Assembly (NCBI RefSeq): GCF_000717595.1
Contig: NZ_JNZO01000069.1
Span: 1-5,895 of the forward strand
Length of the DNA: 5,895 nt
From: Streptomyces flavochromogenes
GTDB lineage: Bacteria; Actinomycetota; Actinomycetes; Streptomycetales; Streptomycetaceae
Direction of reading: 5' to 3'
The first letter of the stretch is position 1, and each line of letters starts with the position of its first letter. The notes under the pieces were generated by a model. That model worked only from the letters and a program-made list of their open reading frames with translations. It was not told the DNA's origin and made no database searches. The position numbers and the translations under genes are program-made. Positions 1 through 5,791 of this stretch are shown here, one piece after another.

Positions 1-95
1 TGGTGTCCAGTAGTCGCTCATCGAGGCATTCAACAGCGATCGAGACGCTCTCACCAGCAATATTCCCCACTGTTGGCAGCCAAATGAGATGACCT
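1..95. mobile_element. Possible insertion-sequence end interrupting the integrase
   Basis: Integrase-like sequence on the minus strand stops abruptly at codon AAG (98-96). The DNA from 95 leftwards does not continue that family and is less GC-biased. The sharp join, the terminal GAGGTCATCTC on the minus strand and the palindromic CTTAAG at the join (95-100) resemble a transposon end with its target site. Nothing longer can be recognised. On the minus strand a frame is open from GTG 54 to the window edge (VRASRSLLNASMSDYWTP), preceded by GGGGAA. On the plus strand a frame from the edge ends at TGA 85-87 with SPLLAAK. Either could be the edge of a transposase gene, but I do not recognise either. 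A deletion joining unrelated DNA would look the same. Confidence 0.35.
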
Positions 96-560
96 CTTAA
101 GGGTGTCGAAGGCGTTCTGCTGCGTGGCCAGGCCGACCTTGCGCTCCTCCATCGACATGATGAAGTCGTCGACGGCGGTCGGAGTGAAGCTGTTGATCCG
201 GCGCGACTCGAGGGCGGGGAGTATCTGGCTGTCGAGAAGCCGGTTGACCGTGCGTACCGTACCGGGCGCGTAGTGACGCTGACGTGGCAGCCAGGTGCCC
301 GCGTACTCCCCGAAACGCTGCTTGCCCAGCGTTCGCTTCATCTCGGCCTGCTGCACAGGAGTGCTGCGCTTCTCCCTGTAGACCTGCGTGAGCCGGTCGA
401 GAGCGTCGTCCTGTGTCGGGTAGCCCGTCTCTTCTCGCTGCCGCCCCGTTCCGTCGCGGAACCGGATAGCGTAGGGGTGCGCGCATCCGCCCTGCCGTTT
501 GCAGCTGCAGGTCTTGAAGAAACTGCCCATCCCGCGGATGAGTTTGGTCGCCACGTACAC
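51..560 (-). pseudogene. Truncated tyrosine recombinase (phage-type integrase), N-terminal part
   Basis: This is the N-terminal part of a site-specific tyrosine recombinase of the kind encoded by actinomycete integrative plasmids and prophages. From GTG 560 the frame has 169 codons, against roughly 370-450 residues for full members. Residues 11-71 match the family's N-terminal region (GSFFKTCSCK, then HPYAIRFRD, REETGYPTQDDA). It contains a CxC-x5-CxH cluster (C18, C20, C26, H28) that might bind metal. Residues 83-155 look like the SAM-like core-binding domain (TWLPRQRHYAPGT to AFDTLK). After K155 the sequence changes to an unrelated 14-residue tail ending at TGA 51-53. The catalytic domain with the R...HxxR...Y residues is absent, so no active recombinase is expected. 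The start is uncertain: GTG 560 and ATG 530 both keep the conserved GSFFK, the frame is open up to 632, and no strong ribosome site precedes any of them. The rest of the gene may lie beyond the left edge. Confidence 0.8.
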
Positions 561-570
561 CGCGCCTGAC

Positions 571-660
571 TCATGCTGGGAGTTTGCTGACCAACGGCTC
601 CACAGCATGGCCTTGACCTGCGGCCGCACCAAACCAGGGCACGTTGATGAGCATCCTCAT
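571..660 (-). CDS. Possible 29-residue small protein or leader upstream of the integrase
   Basis: ATG 660 is preceded by an excellent Shine-Dalgarno, GGAGGT (670-665), four bases away. The frame reads MRMLINVPWFGAAAG, continues to VSKLPA, and ends at TGA 573-571, ten bases before the GTG at 560 proposed for the integrase. Translational coupling to the integrase is therefore possible. About 18 of 29 third codon positions are G or C, weaker than in the genes of this window, so coding status is doubtful. It resembles no family I can name. Excisionases often precede such integrases but are two to three times longer and have a helix-turn-helix, which is not visible here. It could be a leader peptide, the remnant of a longer gene, or chance. 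Confidence 0.25.
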   Translation of the reverse strand: MRMLINVPWFGAAAGQGHAVEPLVSKLPA

Positions 661-759
661 GCGTACCTCCAGGGTCAGAGCGGGTGAGGCAGTCGATGAT
701 CCCGGTGGTCTCGTGGCGGCGGGCGAGTGCGCGTCATGGCGCAATTGTCGACGCGAGAT

Positions 760-775
760 CCCGTGCGCGCACGGG
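760..775. repeat. Perfect 16-base palindrome with an alternative overlapping hairpin
   Basis: CCCGTGCGCGCACGGG is its own reverse complement across all 16 bases. The right half can instead pair to the right: CGCGCA (766-771) with TGCGCG (776-781) around a CGGG loop, so two mutually exclusive folds exist. It lies between the long hairpin and the small ORF upstream of the integrase. It could be a dimeric regulator's operator, a weak terminator, or chance in GC-rich DNA. Confidence 0.35.
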
Positions 776-816
776 TGCGCGGGGGTACATCCGGTCGTGA
801 CCGAGTGGAAACGGGT

Positions 817-879
817 ACAGGCACAGGTTCCCCGTGGCGACAGAACGGGTTTCTCTGTCGCCACGGGACCTGTGCCTGT
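817..879 (-). terminator. Long hairpin, likely transcription terminator of the large secreted-protein gene
   Basis: Bases 831-844 pair perfectly with 854-867 (14 bp), and 817-828 pair with 868-879 (12 bp). Only a two-base bulge at 829-830 and a nine-base loop (845-853) interrupt this, giving 26 bp of stem. It begins 57 bases downstream of the stop codon of the 937-5445 gene. No T-run follows on the minus strand, but many Streptomyces terminators lack one. The stem is unusually long, so a role in mRNA 3'-end stability or a mobile palindromic element is an alternative. The near-symmetric stem would act on transcripts from either side. Confidence 0.7.
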
Positions 880-936
880 GCGGCTACCGCGGTGCTGCCG
901 GTGCGTGTGTGTTCGCTCGGCTGCCGGGTGGGGGTG

Positions 937-1998
937 TTATGCGGGGCTGTACCTCTCGATCATGCGGACGCCGCCGAAGCTCCAGTTGCCCGGGGGGGTT
1001 TCCCAGCCACCGACGTGGTAGTTGAGGGTGCCGTCCGTCTTGGCGGTCCAGGTGAGGGTCCTGACGCGACCGTCCTCGTAGCCGTACATGCCGCCGATGT
1101 CGTCGCGGCCGTCGCCGTTGAAGTCGCCGGTGACGATCTTGATGTTCTCGCGCCAGAAGTTGCCGGCCGGGATGGTCCAGATCTCCTTGCGGCCGCCGAA
1201 CGCTCCGCCGGTGCCGCTCGGCGTGAAGCTGATCATGGCGTCGTGGCCGTCTCCGTAGTCGTACCACGTCACGATGTCGTCGCGGCCGTCACCGTTGAAG
1301 TCGCCCGAGTGCACCGAGGTGGCCTCGAAGCTGCCCCAGTCGGTGCTGGTCCAGCCGGCGAGCGGTTCGTTGAAGGCGCCGGTGGGCTTGGCGGTGAAGG
1401 TGAACAGGGTGGTGTCACCGTTGTCGTAGCCGTAGAAGACGCCGATGTCGTCGCGGCCGTCGGCGTTGTAGTCGCCGCTGGTGAACTTCATGTTCGGCGC
1501 GTACCAGCCGTCGGCCCGGTAGAAGGAGGAGAAGGGGTAGTTGAAGCCTCCCCTGACGTCGGCGGTGAAGGTGAACAGCTTGTCGCTGCCGTCTCCGTAG
1601 GCGTACCAGGTGGCGATGTCGTCGCGGCCGTCGCCGTTGAAGTCGCCGGACTGGACGTGGATCGCGTCGAAGTTCCAGTGTCCCGCGGGGACCTGCCAGG
1701 AGACGAAGGGGGCGTTGAAGTTGCCGTCGCCCTTGCCGAGCCACGTGCGCAGGTTCATGCGGCCGTCTTCGTAGCCGTAGAACGCCGCGATGTCACCGAC
1801 GCCGTCTCCGTTGAAGTCACCGGTGGTGTGCTTCATGTTCTCGGCCCAGTAGTTGCCGGCCGCGGCCGACCAGGCGTGCTGGGGGGCCTTGAAGGTGCCG
1901 TCCGAGTTGGTGGTGAAGGCGTGGATCTCGTCATGGCCGTCGCCGTAGTCGTACCAGTTCGCCATGTCGCTGCGGCCGTCACGGTTGTAGTCGTGCCG
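937..1998 (-). repeat. Six FG-GAP/VCBS repeats in three alternating A-B pairs
   Basis: This encodes residues 1150-1502 of the large protein. Calcium-loop motifs of the form DxNxDGxxD start at residues 1152, 1210, 1268, 1325, 1382 and 1441, spaced 57-59 residues apart. Repeats 1, 3 and 5 continue with WYxYGDGxD; repeats 2, 4 and 6 continue with FYGY or MYGY then (E/D)(D/N)G. The true unit is therefore a pair of about 115 residues, present three times. At DNA level the 18-mer GATGTCGTCGCGGCCGTC recurs on the plus strand at 1096, 1273, 1444 and 1615. The last repeat ends IERYSPA without a following SGD, so the array stops at the end of a unit. Such repeats normally fold as blades of a beta-propeller. 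Confidence 0.88.
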
Positions 1999-4900
1999 TA
2001 CCGCGGTGCCGCTGGACCAGAGCGACTGGGTCTTGTCGTTGTAGACGGTGAGGTCCCCGGAATCCCGGAGCATGGTGAAGCCCTCACCGGCGTTGGCGGC
2101 TCCGGTGGTCCACAGACGCTTGTTGTCGGCGTTGTAGACGGAGAGGTTGCCGTTGTCCTCGACTCGGGCGACGGCGCCCGCGGTGCCACCGGTGCTGGAC
2201 CAGACCTTCTTCCCGGCCTTGGTGGTGATGAACAGGTTGCCGTCCGTCCCCAGCGTGAGGGTGCTCGACTGGGAGGCGAGGGAGCTGCCGGGGTTGATGA
2301 CGGTGCCGGGCACGAGGCGGACGCCGCCGGTGACGCCGTCGATGGTGAACGGGACGTCGAACCCGGTGAGGCTCGTGGGCGATCCCTTGCCGCGCCAGCC
2401 GATCATGGTGTTGTCGGCCTTGCGGGCCCACAGGTCGGTGATCTTGTCGCCGTCCAGGACGCCGTCTCCGGTGCCGTCGCCGTCGAGGTCGCCGGACGTG
2501 CCGATCTGCGGGTACAGGGACTTCTTGAGACCACTGCCGATCTTCACCCGGTCATTGCCCCAGGTCGCGAAGTTGATCTTGTTGAGGGCGGGGTCCTTGG
2601 CGCCGTGCGACCGGAACAGGTCGCCGGTGGCGTCGTCCCGGAGCAGCAGGTCGGGCAGCTTGTCCCCGTTGAGGTCCCCGGCGGAGACGACGGTGTACTT
2701 GCTCCAGTCCATGCCGATGTCGCCGACGCGGACGGGAACGCCTCGCGGAGCGCTCAGGACGTCGACGCTGCGCGTGCCGCGGTAGAAGTACAGGGCGCTG
2801 CCCTGCTTGACGAGGACATCGGGCGCGCCGTCGTCGTCGAAGCTGCCTCCGACGATCTGGTCGGCGTCGAACCAGTGGTTGTTGGAGTCCCTGGAGACCC
2901 GCAGGGTGTGCGGTCCTTCCTGGGTGTCGATGAGTCCGGAACCGTAGTTCTTGTAGACCTGGAGCTGCTTGCGGTTGTTGTCATTGGGGTTGGGCACGAG
3001 GGCGAGGAGGTCGTTGTACCCGTCCTGCTGCCAGTCGCCGACGACCGAGACCTGCCGGTCGGGGAAGACCGCGTCGCCCGAGGTCGCGTTCACGGCCGAG
3101 AACTCTCGGTTGCCGTTGCCCGTGTAGGCGATGAGCGTGCCGCTGCTGTCCGGGCTCCAGATGTCCTTGAACCGGTCGCCGTTGAGGTCGTTGGGTTCGT
3201 CGCGGGCCAGTTCCCGGTTGGCGTAGTAGAGGTAGGTCCCGGTGTCGGAGCGGTTGCCCGCCGCGTCCACGCCGTAGGCGTAGATCAGGCGCGGCCCCGC
3301 CGCGGGGATCGTCACCTCTCCCGTGAAGACCCCGTTGACCGGCGTGGACGTACGGACGTCCGGGTGGGTGTCGGTCCACCAGAAGATCTTGGTGACGGCG
3401 TCCGCCGGCGCCGGCTTGAAGGTGAAGACGGCCTTCTTGCGGGCGAGTCCCGTGGGGTTCGGCCAGCCGTCGTTGCCGGGCGGGTAGACCGGCTTGCCGT
3501 TGACGGACGGGGAGATGATCTCCGGCGGGGACTTAGGGCGCTGGCGGTCCACCTTGAAGGCGCACGGGGCGCTCTTCCAGCCGGACGGGGCGTTGTCGGA
3601 GTCGGTGGTCTGTACGCGCCAGGTGTAGCTCACGCCGGTGCCGCCGGGCGTCATCGACACCGGGACGGCGAGGGTGGCGACACGGCCGTTGAGTGCGGGG
3701 ACGGCCTTCGTGAAGACGCGGGTGCTGGTGCCGCTCTTGTTCTCGTAGAGCTCGAACGTGGCGGTGAGGTTGCCCTTGTCCTCGTCCGTGATCGTGGCGT
3801 AGAGGCTGACGGTCACGTTGCCGAGGTTTCCGCCGCTCGCGCACGGGGTGACCGGGCTGGTGCCCAGCTTGGTCGGCAGGTCCGGGGCGGTGTTGTAGAC
3901 GGTCTCCAGGACGACGGTCTTGGGGTCGAACTTCTTCCAGCCGAAGGTGTCGTCCTCGTCGGCGTACAGACCGAAGGTCACGTCGTCGGCGCCCGCGGCG
4001 GCCTTGCTCTTGACCCAGCTGGTCGCGTCGAACTCGAGGTTGCCGGCGGGGCACGACGAGGAGGAGCCGTCCGCGGGCACCCAGCCCTTGGCGTCCCTGA
4101 CCGTGTCGAGCGGCGAGCTCGTCAGCTTGTCCGGCTGGTTGGTCCAGTTGGTCTTGGAGTTGATCGCGCCGGTCGGGTACAGGTACAGATCCCGGGCATT
4201 GCAGGACCATGACCAGGTGTTCTTCACCCGGAACGTCGCCGACTTGACCTGAGTCTTCTTCAGATGGGAGATGTCCAGCTGGAAGAAGGACCGCGAGATG
4301 CGGTTGGAGCCGCCGGACTGGGCCTCGTAGCCCACGCGGACGGGGTCCTTGGCGTTCCAGTACGAGTTGCTCGGCCATGCCTTGTAGACACGGGTCCAGT
4401 TCCACTTCTGACGGTCGCCGTAGCCCCAGCTGGGGTCGATGTAGACCGGGTAGGTGGTCTCGGCGCCGTCCAGGAGCTGCTGGTCCGGAGTGATGGTGAG
4501 CGTGTCCGACGTCAGCTGGGTGGGCATGACCGCGTCCTGCGCGCCCAGCCCCGGATCGAAGGTGTCCTCGCCCTCGGCGGCCGGGGTGGCCTCGCCGGCT
4601 TCGGCGGTCAGGGCCATCGTGCTGCGCAGCGTGGTCGCCGCGGCCGGCTGGCTCGTCGCCGTGGTGGTGGAGTCCCACATCATCGGAGCGGAGCTGGAGA
4701 AGACGATCTGGCCGGCCGGGTCCAGGGCCGTCAGGCTCCCGCTCTCGGCGTCCTTCCCGACGGTCAGACCGTCGGTGTCGATCCCGAACCGCAGTTGGTC
4801 GAGCTGCGGGTTCTGCGCCGCTTCGGCCGTCTTGACGACGAAGACCTGGGAGAAGCCCTCGACCTCCGCCTTCAGTTGGAGGTCGACGCCGGGGAACACC

Positions 4901-5445
4901 TCGGCGTACGTCGCGATGTTGCCGTCCAGGGTCGGTGTCGGCAGCGCGTTCGGCCAGGTCAGCGACAGGCTGCGGCCGTCCTTGGAGCCTTGGAGCAGCG
5001 GTGCGGTGCCGCCGCCGGAGAACTTCACGGCGACGTTGGTGGCCTTGGTGACCACGGAGCCGTCAGTGGCGAACATCAGGGTCGGGTCGGCCGCGACCCA
5101 TCCGCCGTCCCGCCACAGCCAGACGGGCGTTCCGTGTTCGGTGACCTTGAACGATCCCTCGGGCTGTGCCCAGGTCTCGGAGCTCTCCGTTCGCCGGGAG
5201 ACGACCTCCTGGGGCCGGCCAGTGGCCGCCGCCTGCTGGAGTGCGTAGTCCTCCTCGCTCAGGGAGCCGTTGGCCACCGGATCGTCCGACGCGACGGAGG
5301 TGGCGGCGGAAGGAGCCCCGGCGGGTGTGACGCTCGCTGCGGGGGCGACCGCGAGCACGGAGGTGAGCATGGCTCCGGCCAGTGCCCCGGGTATCAAGCG
5401 GGCCCCCCTGGACCGCCCGAAAACCGATCTATTTGTCGTGGACAC
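937..5445 (-). CDS. Large secreted FG-GAP/VCBS repeat protein with DNRLRE and bulb-type lectin domains
   Basis: A 1502-residue extracellular protein; no enzymatic domain is recognised and a carbohydrate-binding or adhesive role is inferred. It starts at GTG 5445, ten bases after GGGGAGG. Residues 1-45 form a Sec signal peptide: R6, R11, R13 and R16, then the hydrophobic LIPGALAGAMLTSVLAVAPA, with likely cleavage in the Ala-rich stretch near 37-45. Residues 90-260 resemble the beta-rich N-terminal region of actinomycete secreted RHS/DNRLRE proteins (YAEVFPGVDLQLKAEVEGFS). Residues about 345-515 are DNRLRE-like (FFQLDIS, KSATFRVKNTWSWSC, FGLYADEDDTFGWKKF). Residues 516-745 hold Fn3/Ig-like segments (YTWRVQTTDSDNAPSGW; YAYGVDAAGNRS). 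Residues 748-1010 carry five FG-GAP/VCBS loops (DLNGDRFKD 753, DWQQDGYND 804, SFDDDGAPD 868, DLNGDKLPD 924, DLDGDGTGD 986). Residues 1044-1147 are a bulb-type lectin. Residues 1150-1502 are six more FG-GAP repeats. The only four cysteines (C415, C465, C535, C628) suggest two disulfides. No LPxTG motif or C-terminal membrane helix is present. It is transcribed alone, divergent from a second secreted protein. Confidence 0.93.
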   Translation of the reverse strand: MSTTNRSVFGRSRGARLIPGALAGAMLTSVLAVAPAASVTPAGAPSAATSVASDDPVANGSLSEEDYALQQAAATGRPQEVVSRRTESSETWAQPEGSFKVTEHGTPVWLWRDGGWVAADPTLMFATDGSVVTKATNVAVKFSGGGTAPLLQGSKDGRSLSLTWPNALPTPTLDGNIATYAEVFPGVDLQLKAEVEGFSQVFVVKTAEAAQNPQLDQLRFGIDTDGLTVGKDAESGSLTALDPAGQIVFSSSAPMMWDSTTTATSQPAAATTLRSTMALTAEAGEATPAAEGEDTFDPGLGAQDAVMPTQLTSDTLTITPDQQLLDGAETTYPVYIDPSWGYGDRQKWNWTRVYKAWPSNSYWNAKDPVRVGYEAQSGGSNRISRSFFQLDISHLKKTQVKSATFRVKNTWSWSCNARDLYLYPTGAINSKTNWTNQPDKLTSSPLDTVRDAKGWVPADGSSSSCPAGNLEFDATSWVKSKAAAGADDVTFGLYADEDDTFGWKKFDPKTVVLETVYNTAPDLPTKLGTSPVTPCASGGNLGNVTVSLYATITDEDKGNLTATFELYENKSGTSTRVFTKAVPALNGRVATLAVPVSMTPGGTGVSYTWRVQTTDSDNAPSGWKSAPCAFKVDRQRPKSPPEIISPSVNGKPVYPPGNDGWPNPTGLARKKAVFTFKPAPADAVTKIFWWTDTHPDVRTSTPVNGVFTGEVTIPAAGPRLIYAYGVDAAGNRSDTGTYLYYANRELARDEPNDLNGDRFKDIWSPDSSGTLIAYTGNGNREFSAVNATSGDAVFPDRQVSVVGDWQQDGYNDLLALVPNPNDNNRKQLQVYKNYGSGLIDTQEGPHTLRVSRDSNNHWFDADQIVGGSFDDDGAPDVLVKQGSALYFYRGTRSVDVLSAPRGVPVRVGDIGMDWSKYTVVSAGDLNGDKLPDLLLRDDATGDLFRSHGAKDPALNKINFATWGNDRVKIGSGLKKSLYPQIGTSGDLDGDGTGDGVLDGDKITDLWARKADNTMIGWRGKGSPTSLTGFDVPFTIDGVTGGVRLVPGTVINPGSSLASQSSTLTLGTDGNLFITTKAGKKVWSSTGGTAGAVARVEDNGNLSVYNADNKRLWTTGAANAGEGFTMLRDSGDLTVYNDKTQSLWSSGTAVRHDYNRDGRSDMANWYDYGDGHDEIHAFTTNSDGTFKAPQHAWSAAAGNYWAENMKHTTGDFNGDGVGDIAAFYGYEDGRMNLRTWLGKGDGNFNAPFVSWQVPAGHWNFDAIHVQSGDFNGDGRDDIATWYAYGDGSDKLFTFTADVRGGFNYPFSSFYRADGWYAPNMKFTSGDYNADGRDDIGVFYGYDNGDTTLFTFTAKPTGAFNEPLAGWTSTDWGSFEATSVHSGDFNGDGRDDIVTWYDYGDGHDAMISFTPSGTGGAFGGRKEIWTIPAGNFWRENIKIVTGDFNGDGRDDIGGMYGYEDGRVRTLTWTAKTDGTLNYHVGGWETPPGNWSFGGVRMIERYSPA
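2005..2316 (-). other. Bulb-type (mannose-binding-like) lectin domain within the large protein
   Basis: Residues 1044-1147 contain three similar units about 30 residues apart: LGTDGNLFIT (1065), VEDNGNLSVY (1095) and LRDSGDLTVY (1126). Each is followed by a conserved turn: VWSSTG, LWTTGA and LWSSGT, with W1082, W1112 and W1143. This is the threefold beta-prism pattern of the bulb-type lectin family. The family's sugar-binding motif is QxDxNxVxY. Here the Gln is replaced in all three sites (G, E, R) and other positions vary, so mannose binding is uncertain. The domain sits between the two FG-GAP regions. Confidence 0.8.
2416..3204 (-). other. First FG-GAP/VCBS region of the large protein
   Basis: Residues 748-1010 carry five calcium-loop motifs at 753, 804, 868, 924 and 986. 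Spacing is irregular (51, 64, 56 and 62 residues), unlike the near-constant C-terminal set. In the third, Ser868 replaces the first Asp. The last has an inserted second loop (DLDGDGTGD, then DGDKITD at 998-1004). Sequence similarity between these repeats is low, which suggests an older array than the C-terminal one. Confidence 0.8.
3901..4413 (-). other. DNRLRE-type domain of the large protein
   Basis: Residues about 345-515. Motifs include RVYKAWPSNSYWNAKDP, VGYEAQSGGSNRISRSFFQL, LYLYPTGAINSKTNW and FDATSWVKSK, then FGLYADEDDTFGWKKF near the end. The SWSC at C415 and SCPAGNLEFD at C465 probably form a disulfide. In actinomycetes this domain is common in large secreted wall proteins, including RHS proteins. 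Its precise ligand is not known to me. Confidence 0.7.
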
Positions 5446-5455
5446 GTCTAGAATT

Positions 5456-5462
5456 CCTCCCC
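5456..5462 (-). promoter_or_regulatory. Ribosome binding site for the large secreted-protein gene
   Basis: GGGGAGG on the minus strand, ten bases before the GTG at 5445. It fixes that GTG as the start, and a complete signal peptide follows immediately. Confidence 0.75.
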
Positions 5463-5563
5463 AAAAAGGTGTCCGAATTTCAAGGTGCCGACGGCCGAAA
5501 AGTGTCGTGGCGACCTCGAATTGAGTTGACTCTACAGCCTTGATCGGACACTCCCAGGTGTGC

Positions 5564-5593
5564 TTTATGCCGTAAATTCGGGCAACCTGGCAA
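5564..5593 (-). promoter_or_regulatory. Candidate vegetative-type promoter for the large secreted-protein gene
   Basis: On the minus strand, TTGCCA (5593-5588) matches the -35 consensus TTGACA at five of six positions. CATAAA (5569-5564) matches TATAAT at four of six, and the spacer is 18 bases. Transcription would start near 5557, giving a leader of about 110 bases. A second -10-like TAGAGT lies closer to the gene, near 5528-5533, but lacks a matching -35. Confidence 0.4.
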
Positions 5594-5596
5594 CCT
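5581..5596. repeat. Tandem 8-base direct repeat GGCAACCT overlapping the candidate -35
   Basis: GGCAACCT occurs twice back to back (5581-5588 and 5589-5596). The second copy covers most of the proposed -35 box on the minus strand. Tandem repeats at this position often bind activators or repressors head to tail; the binding protein is unknown. Confidence 0.4.
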
Positions 5597-5779
5597 TCGG
5601 TCTGCTTGGGGTATCTCTGGTCAACCGCCCCTGACCTGGGACTCTGTGGGGCAGCTGTGCGGCAATGGCCCTAAAGGTCATCTCTCCTGGCAGATCCATT
5701 CAGGGGGCATTCAATGCGATGGTCCGTGCTGCCTCGCGTCGGATATAGCTGTTAAAGTTCCACGTTTTTATTTGTTTTC

Positions 5780-5791
5780 GAGGGGTGGGAG
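5780..5791 (+). promoter_or_regulatory. Ribosome binding site for the partial plus-strand gene
   Basis: GAGGGG (5780-5785) lies nine bases before GTG 5795, and GGGAG (5787-5791) lies three bases before it. The first has the better spacing. It supports the GTG start of a frame that opens directly after an in-frame TAA (5792-5794). Confidence 0.65.

Larger units (their letters stand above)
561..936. other. Region between integrase remnant and large secreted-protein gene, no confident gene
   Basis: Apart from the doubtful 29-codon ORF (571-660), the palindrome (760-775) and the long hairpin (817-879), I see no convincing gene. Frames on both strands are open in places, but their translations are rich in Arg, Pro, Ala and Gly without family resemblance, and none has a supported start. 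No tRNA gene or obvious attachment-site repeat was found beside the integrase remnant. Confidence 0.5.

Noticed and set aside
1096..1632. Regularly spaced 18-base identical repeats, considered as a CRISPR-like array
   Set aside because: The period is about 171-177 bases, the repeats are in frame, and they encode the calcium-loop DGRDDI of FG-GAP repeats. They are protein-coding tandem repeats.
727..4212. A 1161-codon open frame on the plus strand opposite the large gene
   Set aside because: Its translation is almost entirely Val, Gly, Ala, Arg, Asp and Glu with no domain. It arises because the real minus-strand gene has strong G/C bias at third positions, which removes stops from an antisense frame. 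The real gene has a signal peptide, ordered domains and repeats.
3533..4678. A 381-codon minus-strand frame overlapping the large gene out of phase
   Set aside because: Out-of-frame shadow rich in Arg, Gly and His. It lies wholly inside the well-supported gene and has no supported start.
4264..5451. A 395-codon open frame on the plus strand opposite the N-terminal half of the large gene
   Set aside because: Arg/Gly/Val-rich shadow with no family resemblance, running through the signal peptide region and start of the minus-strand gene.
5466..5487. Direct repeat AAGGTG-N10-AAGGTG in the leader of the large gene
   Set aside because: Only six bases long and imperfectly placed. It is too short to separate from chance without comparison to relatives.
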